Assembly: GCA_905234245.1 (NCBI GenBank)
Contig: CAJOGN010000026.1
Coordinates: 1-64,000 of the forward strand
Source of the DNA: an uncultured Lachnospiraceae bacterium
GTDB lineage: Bacteria; Bacillota; Clostridia; Lachnospirales; Lachnospiraceae
Length of the DNA: 64,000 nt
Reading direction: 5' to 3'
The notes under the pieces were generated by a model that was not told the DNA's origin, did no database searches, and saw only the letters and a list, made by a program, of their open reading frames with translations. The first letter of the stretch is position 1. Every line of letters starts with the position of its first letter. The position numbers and the translations under genes are program-made. This document shows, in pieces, positions 9,125-18,149 of the stretch.

Positions 9125-10771
9125 TTATCTCTTAAGGTTAACAAGTTCCTCTAGCATTGTATCACTTGTTGTGATAACTCTTGAGTTTGCCTGGAAACCT
9201 CTCTGTGTTGTAATCATCTCTGTAAATTCTGCTGAAAGATCAACGTTAGACATTTCGAGCTGTCCAGTATTCATGCTACCGCCGTCAGCTGTAACTTCAA
9301 CACCGATTCCATCAAAATCACCAGAGTTAAGAGTTGTTCTGTAACAACTATTACCTGTAGACTCAAGACCTGATGCGTTTGCAAACTGTGCTACAGCTAT
9401 CTGTCCTAAGAGTACTGTATTACCATTATCATAAGAACCATATATCTTACCAGTACCATCAACAGATAATCCCGTCATTGTACCAAGCTTCTTACCAACA
9501 CCACGTGTTCCTGAGATATCACCCTTGTCTGCTGCCATTGTTGATGTACCGCCGTTATCGTAATTTAAGCAGTTTTGGAAGTTAACATCAATATCCTTGA
9601 ACTGAACGCCAAGTGTATTGGTTAAGTTAAGCATCTGTGAATTGTCACCAGCAGCACCGATATACTGGAAGGAACCGTCAGCCTTAGAAAACTGTAATGT
9701 ATAATTTGTTGTATCATAGGTCTGCTCCAAAGAACCGTTAGCAGCAGTTGAAAGAACTGAATCTTTATTAAGCGAGCTCTTATCAATTCCATATATCTCT
9801 GATGCAGAAAAAGTAAGTGTATCAGTAGTACTACTGTTATAACTAAATGTATATAACCACTCTCCTCTACCTTCATTCCATATAGGACCATCTTTCTTAT
9901 CATACTGCTTGTTGCCTTGCATAATTGATATAGAGCCGTCTGTTGTGCCATGGACAAAGTTGCCTTGAAGAGCATATGTCTTCTTGGCTGTAGTATCCTG
10001 ACCGAATATATCACTTACCTTGCCACCGCCTGCAACATACTCAGCCAATATATCCTTATTGTCGTCATCATAGATATTAGCAAGCTCAACAGAATATGTT
10101 CCATTATCTGAATCAATATTTCTTACAGCGAACTTAGCTGTGTATTGATATCCAAGGTTATCATAGAATGATAAGCTCATTGCATATCCATTATCAGATG
10201 TTACATTAGTATCGTTCTTATCAATAACACCATCTACGTGAGCATTCTCTGTAGCTTCCGGTGCTGATGTCATATTTGCTGCATTCATAACTCTAAGAGC
10301 TGATACTGTATCTTTTCTAATATCCATAGTAGTTGGGTCTACCTGCCAACCCATAACCATGTATCCTGTTGAAGACATACATAGGTTACCATTACCATCA
10401 ATGTAGAATGAACCAGCACGAGAGAATAAATTCTCACTACCATTATTAACAATAAAGAAATTAGTATTGTTGGAATCAGTAAGCTTGATATCAAAAGCCT
10501 GTCCAGTAGATTGTGCTGCACCGGCTGCTGTAATACTTACCTTTGTGGAACCACTTGTTACACCAAGACCAATCTGGTTAGCATTTTTACCACCAGTATT
10601 CTCTGTAGCTCTTGATGCACCTGATGTTGTCTGATACATAATATCAGTAAATGTGGTTGAAGAAGATTTGAACGCAACTGTGTTAACGTTAGCGATATTA
10701 TTACCAATAACGTCCATTTTTGTCTGGTGAGTCTTAAGACCTGATACACCAGAATAAAGTGATCTCATCAT
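9125..10771 (-). CDS. flgE: Flagellar hook protein FlgE
   Basis: MMRSLYSGVSGLKTHQTKMDVIGNNIANVNTVAFKSSSTTF and C-terminal NVDLSAEFTEMITTQRGFQANSRVITTSDTMLEELVNLKR. Confidence 0.97.
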   Translation of the reverse strand: MMRSLYSGVSGLKTHQTKMDVIGNNIANVNTVAFKSSSTTFTDIMYQTTSGASRATENTGGKNANQIGLGVTSGSTKVSITAAGAAQSTGQAFDIKLTDSNNTNFFIVNNGSENLFSRAGSFYIDGNGNLCMSSTGYMVMGWQVDPTTMDIRKDTVSALRVMNAANMTSAPEATENAHVDGVIDKNDTNVTSDNGYAMSLSFYDNLGYQYTAKFAVRNIDSDNGTYSVELANIYDDDNKDILAEYVAGGGKVSDIFGQDTTAKKTYALQGNFVHGTTDGSISIMQGNKQYDKKDGPIWNEGRGEWLYTFSYNSSTTDTLTFSASEIYGIDKSSLNKDSVLSTAANGSLEQTYDTTNYTLQFSKADGSFQYIGAAGDNSQMLNLTNTLGVQFKDIDVNFQNCLNYDNGGTSTMAADKGDISGTRGVGKKLGTMTGLSVDGTGKIYGSYDNGNTVLLGQIAVAQFANASGLESTGNSCYRTTLNSGDFDGIGVEVTADGGSMNTGQLEMSNVDLSAEFTEMITTQRGFQANSRVITTSDTMLEELVNLKR

Positions 10772-10783
10772 AATAAATGACCT

Positions 10784-10855
10784 CCTCTTGATTAGAGGGC
10801 TGTATAGGCCGCATCAATCGGTCAGCGGCCATAGCTTCCGTTAGGTCCAGCTATG
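10784..10855 (-). promoter_or_regulatory. Structured flgE leader: three consecutive hairpins, the last overlapping the Shine-Dalgarno region
   Basis: Inverted repeats read directly: CATAGCT(10830-10836)/AGCTATG(10849-10855); GGCCGC(10807-10812)/GCGGCC(10825-10830); CCTCT(10784-10788)/AGAGG(10794-10798), next to AGGAGG of flgE. Confidence 0.45.
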
Positions 10856-11246
10856 CTATTACAGCTCCATCTATATTTGTGAATACTTTCTCATTAGATT
10901 CATTCTGATCTAATGCTGTTACAACTGTTTGATTAGGTACGTTAACAATAAATGCCAATTGATCCATAATCACTAGGGATTCGTTAATCCCTTTTTCGCC
11001 GGCTTTTTGAACGCCTGCTTCAAGTCTTTCGCTTTGCTCTTCTGATAGAGAAATGTTTCTCTCATCGAGCCTCTTGGTTGCATGCTTTGAAAACTTTAAT
11101 CCAGACTCTTCAACAAGTCTTTTTCTTAATATGCTTTCAAAAGAATTAGTGATTTCAGAAGATTCTTGCGATTTAACTTGCTTGTTATTAAGATATGTAT
11201 CAGCAATTTGTTGTATTGAACCTAAACTGCTTGCAATCTCATTCAT
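10851..11246 (-). CDS. TIGR02530-like flagellar operon protein
   Basis: LKFSKHATKRLDERNISLSEEQSERLEAGVQKAGEKGINESLVIMDQLAFIVNVPNQTVVTAL between flgD and flgE. Confidence 0.85.
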   Translation of the reverse strand: MNEIASSLGSIQQIADTYLNNKQVKSQESSEITNSFESILRKRLVEESGLKFSKHATKRLDERNISLSEEQSERLEAGVQKAGEKGINESLVIMDQLAFIVNVPNQTVVTALDQNESNEKVFTNIDGAVIA

Positions 11247-11280
11247 AAGCTAATCTCCTGTCTTATTTACTACTATTATA

Positions 11281-11925
11281 TTATTCGGCTGATTCCTCTG
11301 TTTTCTTTAGGGATGATATCCTCTTTTCTAAATCAACCAAAGTCTGATAAGAATCCTTGTTAACGAATTGCTTCTGATATTCATCCATTGAGTCGAATAA
11401 TGTTCTAACAGCTGTCACCTTCTCTTCATCCTGTAATGATACATTCTTTATGTTAGGTAACTTTGCAACTGCATCTTCAAAAGCCTTTGTTGTAAGCATT
11501 GCTGTATAATATTTCTCATCTGCAACTGTTTCAATTTCATTGATATTATATAATCCATCATTTACAGATACATAGTATCCATCATCCTTCTTCTCTAAGA
11601 AATCAACCATACCTGATACATATTGTTGATTACCTGAAGAATCAGTTGTGTTAATAATTACATATTTACCAACATAGTTAGCAGCTGACATCTCATCCAT
11701 CTTGTCCTGTACATTCTGAGTTGCTTCAATCTGCGAGAAATTAGCAAGCTCTGATACATACTCTGTATTAGTAGTTGGCTCTAATGGATCCTGATACTTC
11801 ATCTCAGCAACAAGCAATTGAAGGAACATATCCTTGTCAAAGTTATTCTTTTTTTCATTAGCCTTATCAGTAGCAGTTGTATCTTTTACAACCTGTCCGT
11901 TTTTAATTTCTTGAATAAGTGCCAT
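11281..11925 (-). CDS. flgD: Flagellar hook assembly protein FlgD
   Basis: DKDMFLQLLVAEMKYQDPLEPTTNTEYVSELANFSQIEATQNV. Confidence 0.95.
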   Translation of the reverse strand: MALIQEIKNGQVVKDTTATDKANEKKNNFDKDMFLQLLVAEMKYQDPLEPTTNTEYVSELANFSQIEATQNVQDKMDEMSAANYVGKYVIINTTDSSGNQQYVSGMVDFLEKKDDGYYVSVNDGLYNINEIETVADEKYYTAMLTTKAFEDAVAKLPNIKNVSLQDEEKVTAVRTLFDSMDEYQKQFVNKDSYQTLVDLEKRISSLKKTEESAE

Positions 11926-11937
11926 CTTAACTCCTTC

Positions 11938-13578
11938 CTAAGCCATGTAATTCACTGAATTACCATGATCCTTCATCATCTGAGCTACAAGCTTGTCTTC
12001 TTCAGACATAAGGCCTTGTAATTCATCAAGATTATTAAGATCAATGCTTGTTCGTCTAGTCATCTGTGATGCTTGTTCTTCCTGTTGTCTGCTTTGCTCT
12101 TCCTGCTGATGCATTCCCTCTTCAAGATTACGCTCGAATTCGTGAGTTCCAACAGACACCTCAACAGCTTCAACCTTAACACCTGCTTTATTAAGACTAT
12201 CCTTAAGGGCTATCATCTGCTGTTCTAAAGCTTCTTTAACAGCTTCGTTCTGTGCTACAAGATGTGCCTTCATAGCACCCTTTTCCTGAGTAACATTAAG
12301 ATAAATCTTACCAAGTGATTCAGGATTAAGAATCATCTCGATGCTTGTAACCTCTCTAGAAATGTTAATTCTAGCCTGCTCTGATATCTGAGTTATCATC
12401 TGCATTGTCTGGAATCTTGTAAGTACAGGTCTTGCCTCAACATTCTGAGTAGTCTCAGGTTGAACATTTTGTACATCAGCAGCAACATTAGCTGTGAATG
12501 CTCTGTTATCATGCTCATGTCTTGTCATATTGCCTGAATTATTAGAATTGTCAGACTTAGCTGTATTAACCTCTTCCTTAACAAATACGTCATCTGTTGC
12601 TTCATCAGCACTGCTTAACTCTTCGTTCTTAACAGCATTTGAATCCTTGTTAACAACAACTGGTGCCACATCAGCTTCAGACTCTTCAACAACTACTTCC
12701 TCATTAGCAGCCATCTTAGGAGCACCGTCTTTAAGAACATCTGCCTTAACAACATTCTCTTCTACAGGTTGCTGAATCTTTACATCAGTCTCAACCTCTG
12801 TAGCCATCTGCATGTTCATTTCTTTAGGAATCTCAACAAAGCTTTCATTAACCTTATTAGCTGAAGCTGCAATATCTTTGATTGTTGCAGCGTCCACTCC
12901 AGTCTCTTCTACGACCTTAGCGGCTAAGTCTCTAACTGTTGATAACGCATCTGATAAATCTTCGTCGAGTACAAGCGTTACACTGTCTTCTACATCAGCA
13001 ACCTCAACCATAAGCTGTGTGACTTCCTTAGGATTAAGTAAGTCTGCAAATGTAATATTAAGTGTAGACATTGCATCTTCAAGTTCATCTTCTGTGATAT
13101 TAAGTGCTTCTTCTAATACCTTGGCAACTTCGCTTGCAAAATTATCTAAAGCTTCGTCAACTATAGAAATCACTTCAGCTGGAATCTCTTCCATATTAGC
13201 CATTGCTACTGGCGATTCTTCCATGGCTGGCTCTTCAACTATTTTAGCTTCGTTTGCCATATCAGCTTTTGATGTGTCTTTTGTAGCTTCTGCGTTCTTA
13301 GCATCAGAAAAATGGTTAACATCCTTATCAGCCTTATTGTCTTTTGTAGTAACTTTCTTGTCGTCAGGTGTCTGGGCTTTGGTATTATCTACCTTGGCTT
13401 TGTCATCCTTGACATCGTTACCACTGACTTGATTTTGAGTATCCGCTTTCTTATCTGATTTGGCAACGTTCTTGCTCATTACATCTAAGAATCCACCGGA
13501 TTTATCGCCATCCTTGGCTGACAATTGGTTGTTAACCATTAAGTTAGGACTTACACTAGTTACATTTCCACTTGTCAT
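11938..13578 (-). CDS. fliK: Flagellar hook-length control protein FliK
   Basis: Long acidic low-complexity N-region; C-terminal LNPESLGKIYLNVTQEKGAMKAHLVAQNEAVKEALEQQMIALKDSLNKAGVKVEAVEVSV. Start at the Met after GGAGGAGTTGT (13578) preferred over ORF-track 13596. Confidence 0.92.
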   Translation of the reverse strand: MTSGNVTSVSPNLMVNNQLSAKDGDKSGGFLDVMSKNVAKSDKKADTQNQVSGNDVKDDKAKVDNTKAQTPDDKKVTTKDNKADKDVNHFSDAKNAEATKDTSKADMANEAKIVEEPAMEESPVAMANMEEIPAEVISIVDEALDNFASEVAKVLEEALNITEDELEDAMSTLNITFADLLNPKEVTQLMVEVADVEDSVTLVLDEDLSDALSTVRDLAAKVVEETGVDAATIKDIAASANKVNESFVEIPKEMNMQMATEVETDVKIQQPVEENVVKADVLKDGAPKMAANEEVVVEESEADVAPVVVNKDSNAVKNEELSSADEATDDVFVKEEVNTAKSDNSNNSGNMTRHEHDNRAFTANVAADVQNVQPETTQNVEARPVLTRFQTMQMITQISEQARINISREVTSIEMILNPESLGKIYLNVTQEKGAMKAHLVAQNEAVKEALEQQMIALKDSLNKAGVKVEAVEVSVGTHEFERNLEEGMHQQEEQSRQQEEQASQMTRRTSIDLNNLDELQGLMSEEDKLVAQMMKDHGNSVNYMA

Positions 13579-13633
13579 ACAACTCCTCCTTTCCATATTT
13601 AATTTTATTTATAACAAGCCGAGGCTTATTATC

Positions 13634-14452
13634 TTATCTAGGCTCCATCAATTTCGTTACCTGAGCTGCTGTAGCAGCATCCATAGCTCCAAGTATCTTA
13701 CCTCTCGATGAAGCATCCATATTCCAGAGTATCTTGCCCACCAACTCAAGGTTATCTGTCATGGTATTGAAAATACCTGCAGCCTGCGCCGGCTTCATAC
13801 TAGAATATGTTGAAGCATATTGCTGAATCTGTTCATCCTGAGTCGTCTGATTAACGACTTGCTTGTAAATTGCCTCAGCATTTTGAGGCTGAATTGACTC
13901 ATAATACTTCTTATATTCTTTTATATCGGGCGCTTTGTCCGAAAAGACAACCTCTTGATAGAATTTTTCTTTATCTTCTTCAAATTTTTTCTGATTATTC
14001 TTATAAGTCTGTAATTCTATGGCCTGTGCCTCTAGTTCTGCAAGGTGCGCACTATCAACGCCTCCTGCAGATTTTGCAGCAGCAAGCTGAGCCTCTAATT
14101 CCTTAATACGCTTTACTGCATCATCAACAGTTGCAAAGCTGTATTGAGCATCTTCCTTAGCATATTCCTCCGATACCTCAGGAAGAATCTTATTGATTAC
14201 AGGAACATCCTTAAGAATTGGATAAAGTACAGTAGAGCCGAATCCACCTACATCCATCTTAATTAGAAGACCTAATATTACAAGCCAAATAAGAGCAATG
14301 AGAATTGCCACAAATACCACAAGTCCTTTACCAGAACCTTCTTCTTCCTCTTCATCACCCTCGGCGCCTTTTTTCTTCTTATTTTCTTTTTCTTTTTTCT
14401 TTTGTGCCTTCTTCTCGGCCTTTGCTTTCTTCTTTTCTTCCTTATCAGCCAT
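13634..14452 (-). CDS. MotE-like flagellar protein (Lys-rich N-terminus, one TM, coiled coil, MgtE_N-like C-terminus)
   Basis: KLMEPR-ended MgtE_N-like helices YASTYSSMKPAQAAGIFNTMTDNLELVGKILWNMDASSRGKILGAMDAATAAQVTKLM; located between fliJ and fliK. Confidence 0.8.
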   Translation of the reverse strand: MADKEEKKKAKAEKKAQKKKEKENKKKKGAEGDEEEEEGSGKGLVVFVAILIALIWLVILGLLIKMDVGGFGSTVLYPILKDVPVINKILPEVSEEYAKEDAQYSFATVDDAVKRIKELEAQLAAAKSAGGVDSAHLAELEAQAIELQTYKNNQKKFEEDKEKFYQEVVFSDKAPDIKEYKKYYESIQPQNAEAIYKQVVNQTTQDEQIQQYASTYSSMKPAQAAGIFNTMTDNLELVGKILWNMDASSRGKILGAMDAATAAQVTKLMEPR

Positions 14453-14907
14453 TAGTTCTCTCCATCCTCGTTAGGTCTATATGTATAACTTACTAACTCG
14501 TCTGTAACCTTATTCTCTTCTGCGTTAAGCTCCTGCTTAAATTCATCGAAGGCTTTTTCCTTAAGATTCTCGTGAGTCTTTCTATCCTTCATAACTTCAT
14601 CAAGCCTTTGTCTTGCTTCTTCAACCTTCTTCTCTGCAATATGAACATTAAGCATCTGGTCTCTAATAAGCACTTTCATGGTCTCTATAGCTTCCTTTAA
14701 CCTTCTAATCTCTGTAAAATCCAATTCGCCAGAAGTAGCAGCCTTAAGATCACGCTCATATCCTGCTCTTCTAATCATAAGATTAGTCAGCTTGTCCTGT
14801 TCCTCTGACAATGCAGCATTAGCCTGAGAATATGCAATCTTCTCCTGACTCTCTATTTTCTCTTTAATATCAAGGATATTCTGCATCCTATAGCGAAACT
14901 TTGCCAT
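14452..14907 (-). CDS. fliJ: Flagellar export chaperone FliJ
   Basis: MAKFRYRMQNILDIKEKIESQEKIAYSQA coiled coil, next to fliI. Confidence 0.92.
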   Translation of the reverse strand: MAKFRYRMQNILDIKEKIESQEKIAYSQANAALSEEQDKLTNLMIRRAGYERDLKAATSGELDFTEIRRLKEAIETMKVLIRDQMLNVHIAEKKVEEARQRLDEVMKDRKTHENLKEKAFDEFKQELNAEENKVTDELVSYTYRPNEDGEN

Positions 14908-14909
14908 GA

Positions 14910-16232
14910 CTATTCCTTAAACATCTCTTCTAAGGTCTCAATCTCATCTTCAAAATCGTATTTTGTATGAGTCTCCTGCATAAGAAATTCATTAACCTGA
15001 TCAATCTTCTCTATTGCATAATCTATATTCTTATTAGAGCCACTCTTATAGGCTCCGATATTAATCAAATCCTCTGCCTCACGGTAGGTTGCTAATACAT
15101 TCTTCATCTTACCAGCAGCCTGCTTATGTTCTCTGTCTGCTATTGCAGACATAACACGGGAAATGCTCTGTAATACATCAATGGCAGGATAATGATTCCT
15201 CTGTGCCAATCTTCTATCAAGCATTATATGGCCATCCAGAATAGACCTTGCTGTATCAGTAATAGGCTCATTAAAATCATCACCATCTACAAGAACGGTA
15301 TATAGACCTGTTATTGAACCCTTGTCGGAATTACCCGCTCTTTCTAATAGCCTCGGCATCTCCGAATACACACTTGGGGGATAACCACGTGTTACAGGTG
15401 GTTCTCCAGAAGCAAGTCCTATTTCCCTTTGAGCCATAGAAAAACGTGTAAGAGAATCCATCATAAGAAGCACGTCTTTGCCCTGGTCTCTAAAATATTC
15501 AGCTATGGAAGTAGCAGTCTTGGCCGCCTTGTTACGAATAAGAGCTGGCTTATCACTTGTTGCCACTACAACAACAGATCTTGCCATACCTTCTTCACCT
15601 AGGTCATGCTCAACGAACTCTCTAACCTCACGACCACGCTCTCCAATTAATGCAATAACATTAACCTCTGCCTTGGTATTTCTTGCGAACATACCCATCA
15701 ATGTACTCTTTCCTACACCAGAGCCTGCGAATATTCCGATTCTCTGACCCTTGCCAACAGTAATAAGTCCATCAACAGCTTTTACGCCAAGGGGAAGCAC
15801 TTCTGATATTATCTCCCTATCCATAGGATCAGGTGGTTGAGCTTCAGCTGGATACTCTTCGGTTAGTTCTAATATACTGCCGTCGTCTATTCTACCTACA
15901 CCATCAAGTGTATGACCAAGCAGTTCATCACCAACAGGTATGGACAATGGCTTCCCTGTATTTTCTACCATACAGCCAACGCCAACACCTTCTACACTGT
16001 CAAAGGGCATCAAAAGAAGGCTTTTATCTCTAAAGCCTACCACCTCTGCCATTATTCTCTTTCCATCCTCTGCAATTATCTCACATAAATCATTAAGCTT
16101 GGCATCTGGTCCTATTGATTCAATAGTTAATCCTACAATCTTAGAGACCTTACCAAGCCTATCAAAATACGTATTCTCTAGCAGTGTATAATATTTGTTA
16201 GTCTCAATCATACCCCACCTATTAAGCATCAA
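14910..16232 (-). CDS. fliI: Flagellum-specific ATPase FliI
   Basis: GQRIGIFAGSGVGKSTLMGMFARNTKAEVNVIALIGERGREVREF; Walker A/B, VTRGYPPSVYSEMPRLLERAG. Confidence 0.97.
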   Translation of the reverse strand: MMLNRWGMIETNKYYTLLENTYFDRLGKVSKIVGLTIESIGPDAKLNDLCEIIAEDGKRIMAEVVGFRDKSLLLMPFDSVEGVGVGCMVENTGKPLSIPVGDELLGHTLDGVGRIDDGSILELTEEYPAEAQPPDPMDREIISEVLPLGVKAVDGLITVGKGQRIGIFAGSGVGKSTLMGMFARNTKAEVNVIALIGERGREVREFVEHDLGEEGMARSVVVVATSDKPALIRNKAAKTATSIAEYFRDQGKDVLLMMDSLTRFSMAQREIGLASGEPPVTRGYPPSVYSEMPRLLERAGNSDKGSITGLYTVLVDGDDFNEPITDTARSILDGHIMLDRRLAQRNHYPAIDVLQSISRVMSAIADREHKQAAGKMKNVLATYREAEDLINIGAYKSGSNKNIDYAIEKIDQVNEFLMQETHTKYDFEDEIETLEEMFKE

Positions 16233-16237
16233 CTATC

Positions 16238-17134
16238 TTATATAGTAAGTGCCCTTAAATCTTTAATAAAGTTGTCTAACTCAACCCCTATACTACAATC
16301 AATTATTCCACCATCACATTCAATAATGCATTTGTCATCTTCAAGAAGCGGGTCCATAATTATATCAAGCTGAACTCCCTCTCCAACCTTGTCCTGAAGC
16401 ATATCCTTATTCTCTTCAAGATAAGACTTGTTACGTTCATTAACTCTAATAAGAAGAGTCTTACTACTTTCAGAATTAGTGATGGCATTCTCACATAGAT
16501 GAAGAAGAATCTCTTTCTTGTCTGAGAATTCTATCATGAATACTTTGTTCATTACATCGCAGACAACATCGAGAACTTCCTTCTCCATATCTACTTCTTT
16601 ATCAACATATTCCTGACGAATCTTCTCTATCTCTTCTTGCATCTTGGCCTTAGCAGCCTCTAAATCATTAGCTGCCATTGCCTGGCCCATATCATAGCCA
16701 TTTTTCTGCCCTTCTTTAATCGCCTGTTCCTTCATAGCCTCAGCAGAATTCTGAGCTTCAGCAATTATCTCATCTGCTCTGGCACTAGCCTCAGCTAATA
16801 TATTATCAGCCTCTTCCTGCGCCTTCTCAACTAAGTCATTAGGAATAGCCATATCAGTTGAAGGCATTATAGAATCATCGAATTCTTCATCCTGATTCTG
16901 AAAGAGAGCTGCTAACTCATCATTATCCTTATTCTCATTCTCATATTCCTCCCTTTCTTCAGGAGTCATATTGTCGAGCATTTCCTGCTCTTTTTTTCTT
17001 CGATTCTCTTCTTCCTTGCGGCGAAATTCCTGAATTTTCTCATCAACAAGTTGATTAGAATCTATCTCGCGGCTCTCACCACTCTCGTTCTCAAAAAGGG
17101 TGAAGAAAGGCTTTAATACTTTTTCATTAGACAA
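16238..17134 (-). CDS. fliH: Flagellar assembly protein FliH
   Basis: Glu/Lys-rich coiled coil plus FliH/YscL C-terminal domain, between fliG and fliI. Confidence 0.9.
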   Translation of the reverse strand: MSNEKVLKPFFTLFENESGESREIDSNQLVDEKIQEFRRKEEENRRKKEQEMLDNMTPEEREEYENENKDNDELAALFQNQDEEFDDSIMPSTDMAIPNDLVEKAQEEADNILAEASARADEIIAEAQNSAEAMKEQAIKEGQKNGYDMGQAMAANDLEAAKAKMQEEIEKIRQEYVDKEVDMEKEVLDVVCDVMNKVFMIEFSDKKEILLHLCENAITNSESSKTLLIRVNERNKSYLEENKDMLQDKVGEGVQLDIIMDPLLEDDKCIIECDGGIIDCSIGVELDNFIKDLRALTI

Positions 17135-18149
17135 CTAAATCGTCACCTCCACCACGAGATACAACAATATCACCTTGATCTTCAAGCTTTCTGATAATAC
17201 CAACAATAACCTGCTGAGATTCTTCTACGTCCTTCATACGAACAGGGCCCATGTATTCCATGTCTTCCTTAACCATTGTAGCAAGACGAGAAGACATATT
17301 ACGGAAGATACAATTCTGTACCTCTTCGTTAGCTCCCTTAAGAGCCTTGGCAAGCTCGTTATTATCAACGTCACGAAGAACTCTCTGGATTGCTCTATCA
17401 TCAAGCAACAAGATATCCTCGAATACGAACATTTTCTTACGAATCTCTTCAGCAAGCTCAGGCTCTTCAATCTCAAGAGCCTCCATGATTCTCTTCTCAG
17501 TTCCTCTATCAACAGCATTAAGAATTGATACAATAGCATCAACACCACCAGCAATTGTGTAATCCTGATTAATAAGAGATGATAGCTTACGCTCAAGTAC
17601 TTTCTCAACCTCTTTGATAATTTCAGGAGATGTTCTATCCATAAGAGCAATTCTTCTAGCAACATCAGCCTGCATCTCAGGGCTTAAGGCACTAAGAATC
17701 ATAGAGGATTGTGCAGGTGCTAAATAAGACAGAATCATTGCGATAGTCTGTGGATGCTCATCCTGAATAAAGTTAAGTACCTGTGAAGGTTCAGTCTTAC
17801 GAATGAACTCAAATGGTCTAACCTGTAATGACGCAGTAAGCTTAGTAATTACATCATGAGCCTTATCATCACCAAGAGCTTTTTCCAGCAACTCCTTAGC
17901 ATATCCGATACCACCTTCAGCAATATATTGCTGAGCAAGGCAGACTTGATAGAATTCATCTATAACTTCGTCCTTGACCTCTGGAGATATACTTCTAGTG
18001 TTGGCAATCTCTAATGTCAGTTCTTCAATTTCTTCTTCTTTTAGGTGCTTGAATATATCAGCAGACTTCTCAGGTCCTAAGGAAATGAGAAGAACAGCCG
18101 CCTTCTGTACACCACTTAAATCATCAGTTGCGCCCATTTCTATCCCCAA
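17127..18149 (-). CDS. fliG: Flagellar motor switch protein FliG
   Basis: LSGVQKAAVLLISLGPEKSADIFKHLKEEEIEELTLEIANTR; MFVFEDILLLDDRAIQRVLRDVD. Confidence 0.97.
   Translation of the reverse strand: MGIEMGATDDLSGVQKAAVLLISLGPEKSADIFKHLKEEEIEELTLEIANTRSISPEVKDEVIDEFYQVCLAQQYIAEGGIGYAKELLEKALGDDKAHDVITKLTASLQVRPFEFIRKTEPSQVLNFIQDEHPQTIAMILSYLAPAQSSMILSALSPEMQADVARRIALMDRTSPEIIKEVEKVLERKLSSLINQDYTIAGGVDAIVSILNAVDRGTEKRIMEALEIEEPELAEEIRKKMFVFEDILLLDDRAIQRVLRDVDNNELAKALKGANEEVQNCIFRNMSSRLATMVKEDMEYMGPVRMKDVEESQQVIVGIIRKLEDQGDIVVSRGGGDDLVV

Noticed and set aside
12812-13432. 206-aa plus-strand ORF rich in Ser/Thr
   Set aside because: Antisense shadow of the low-complexity acidic part of fliK; no RBS and repetitive composition.
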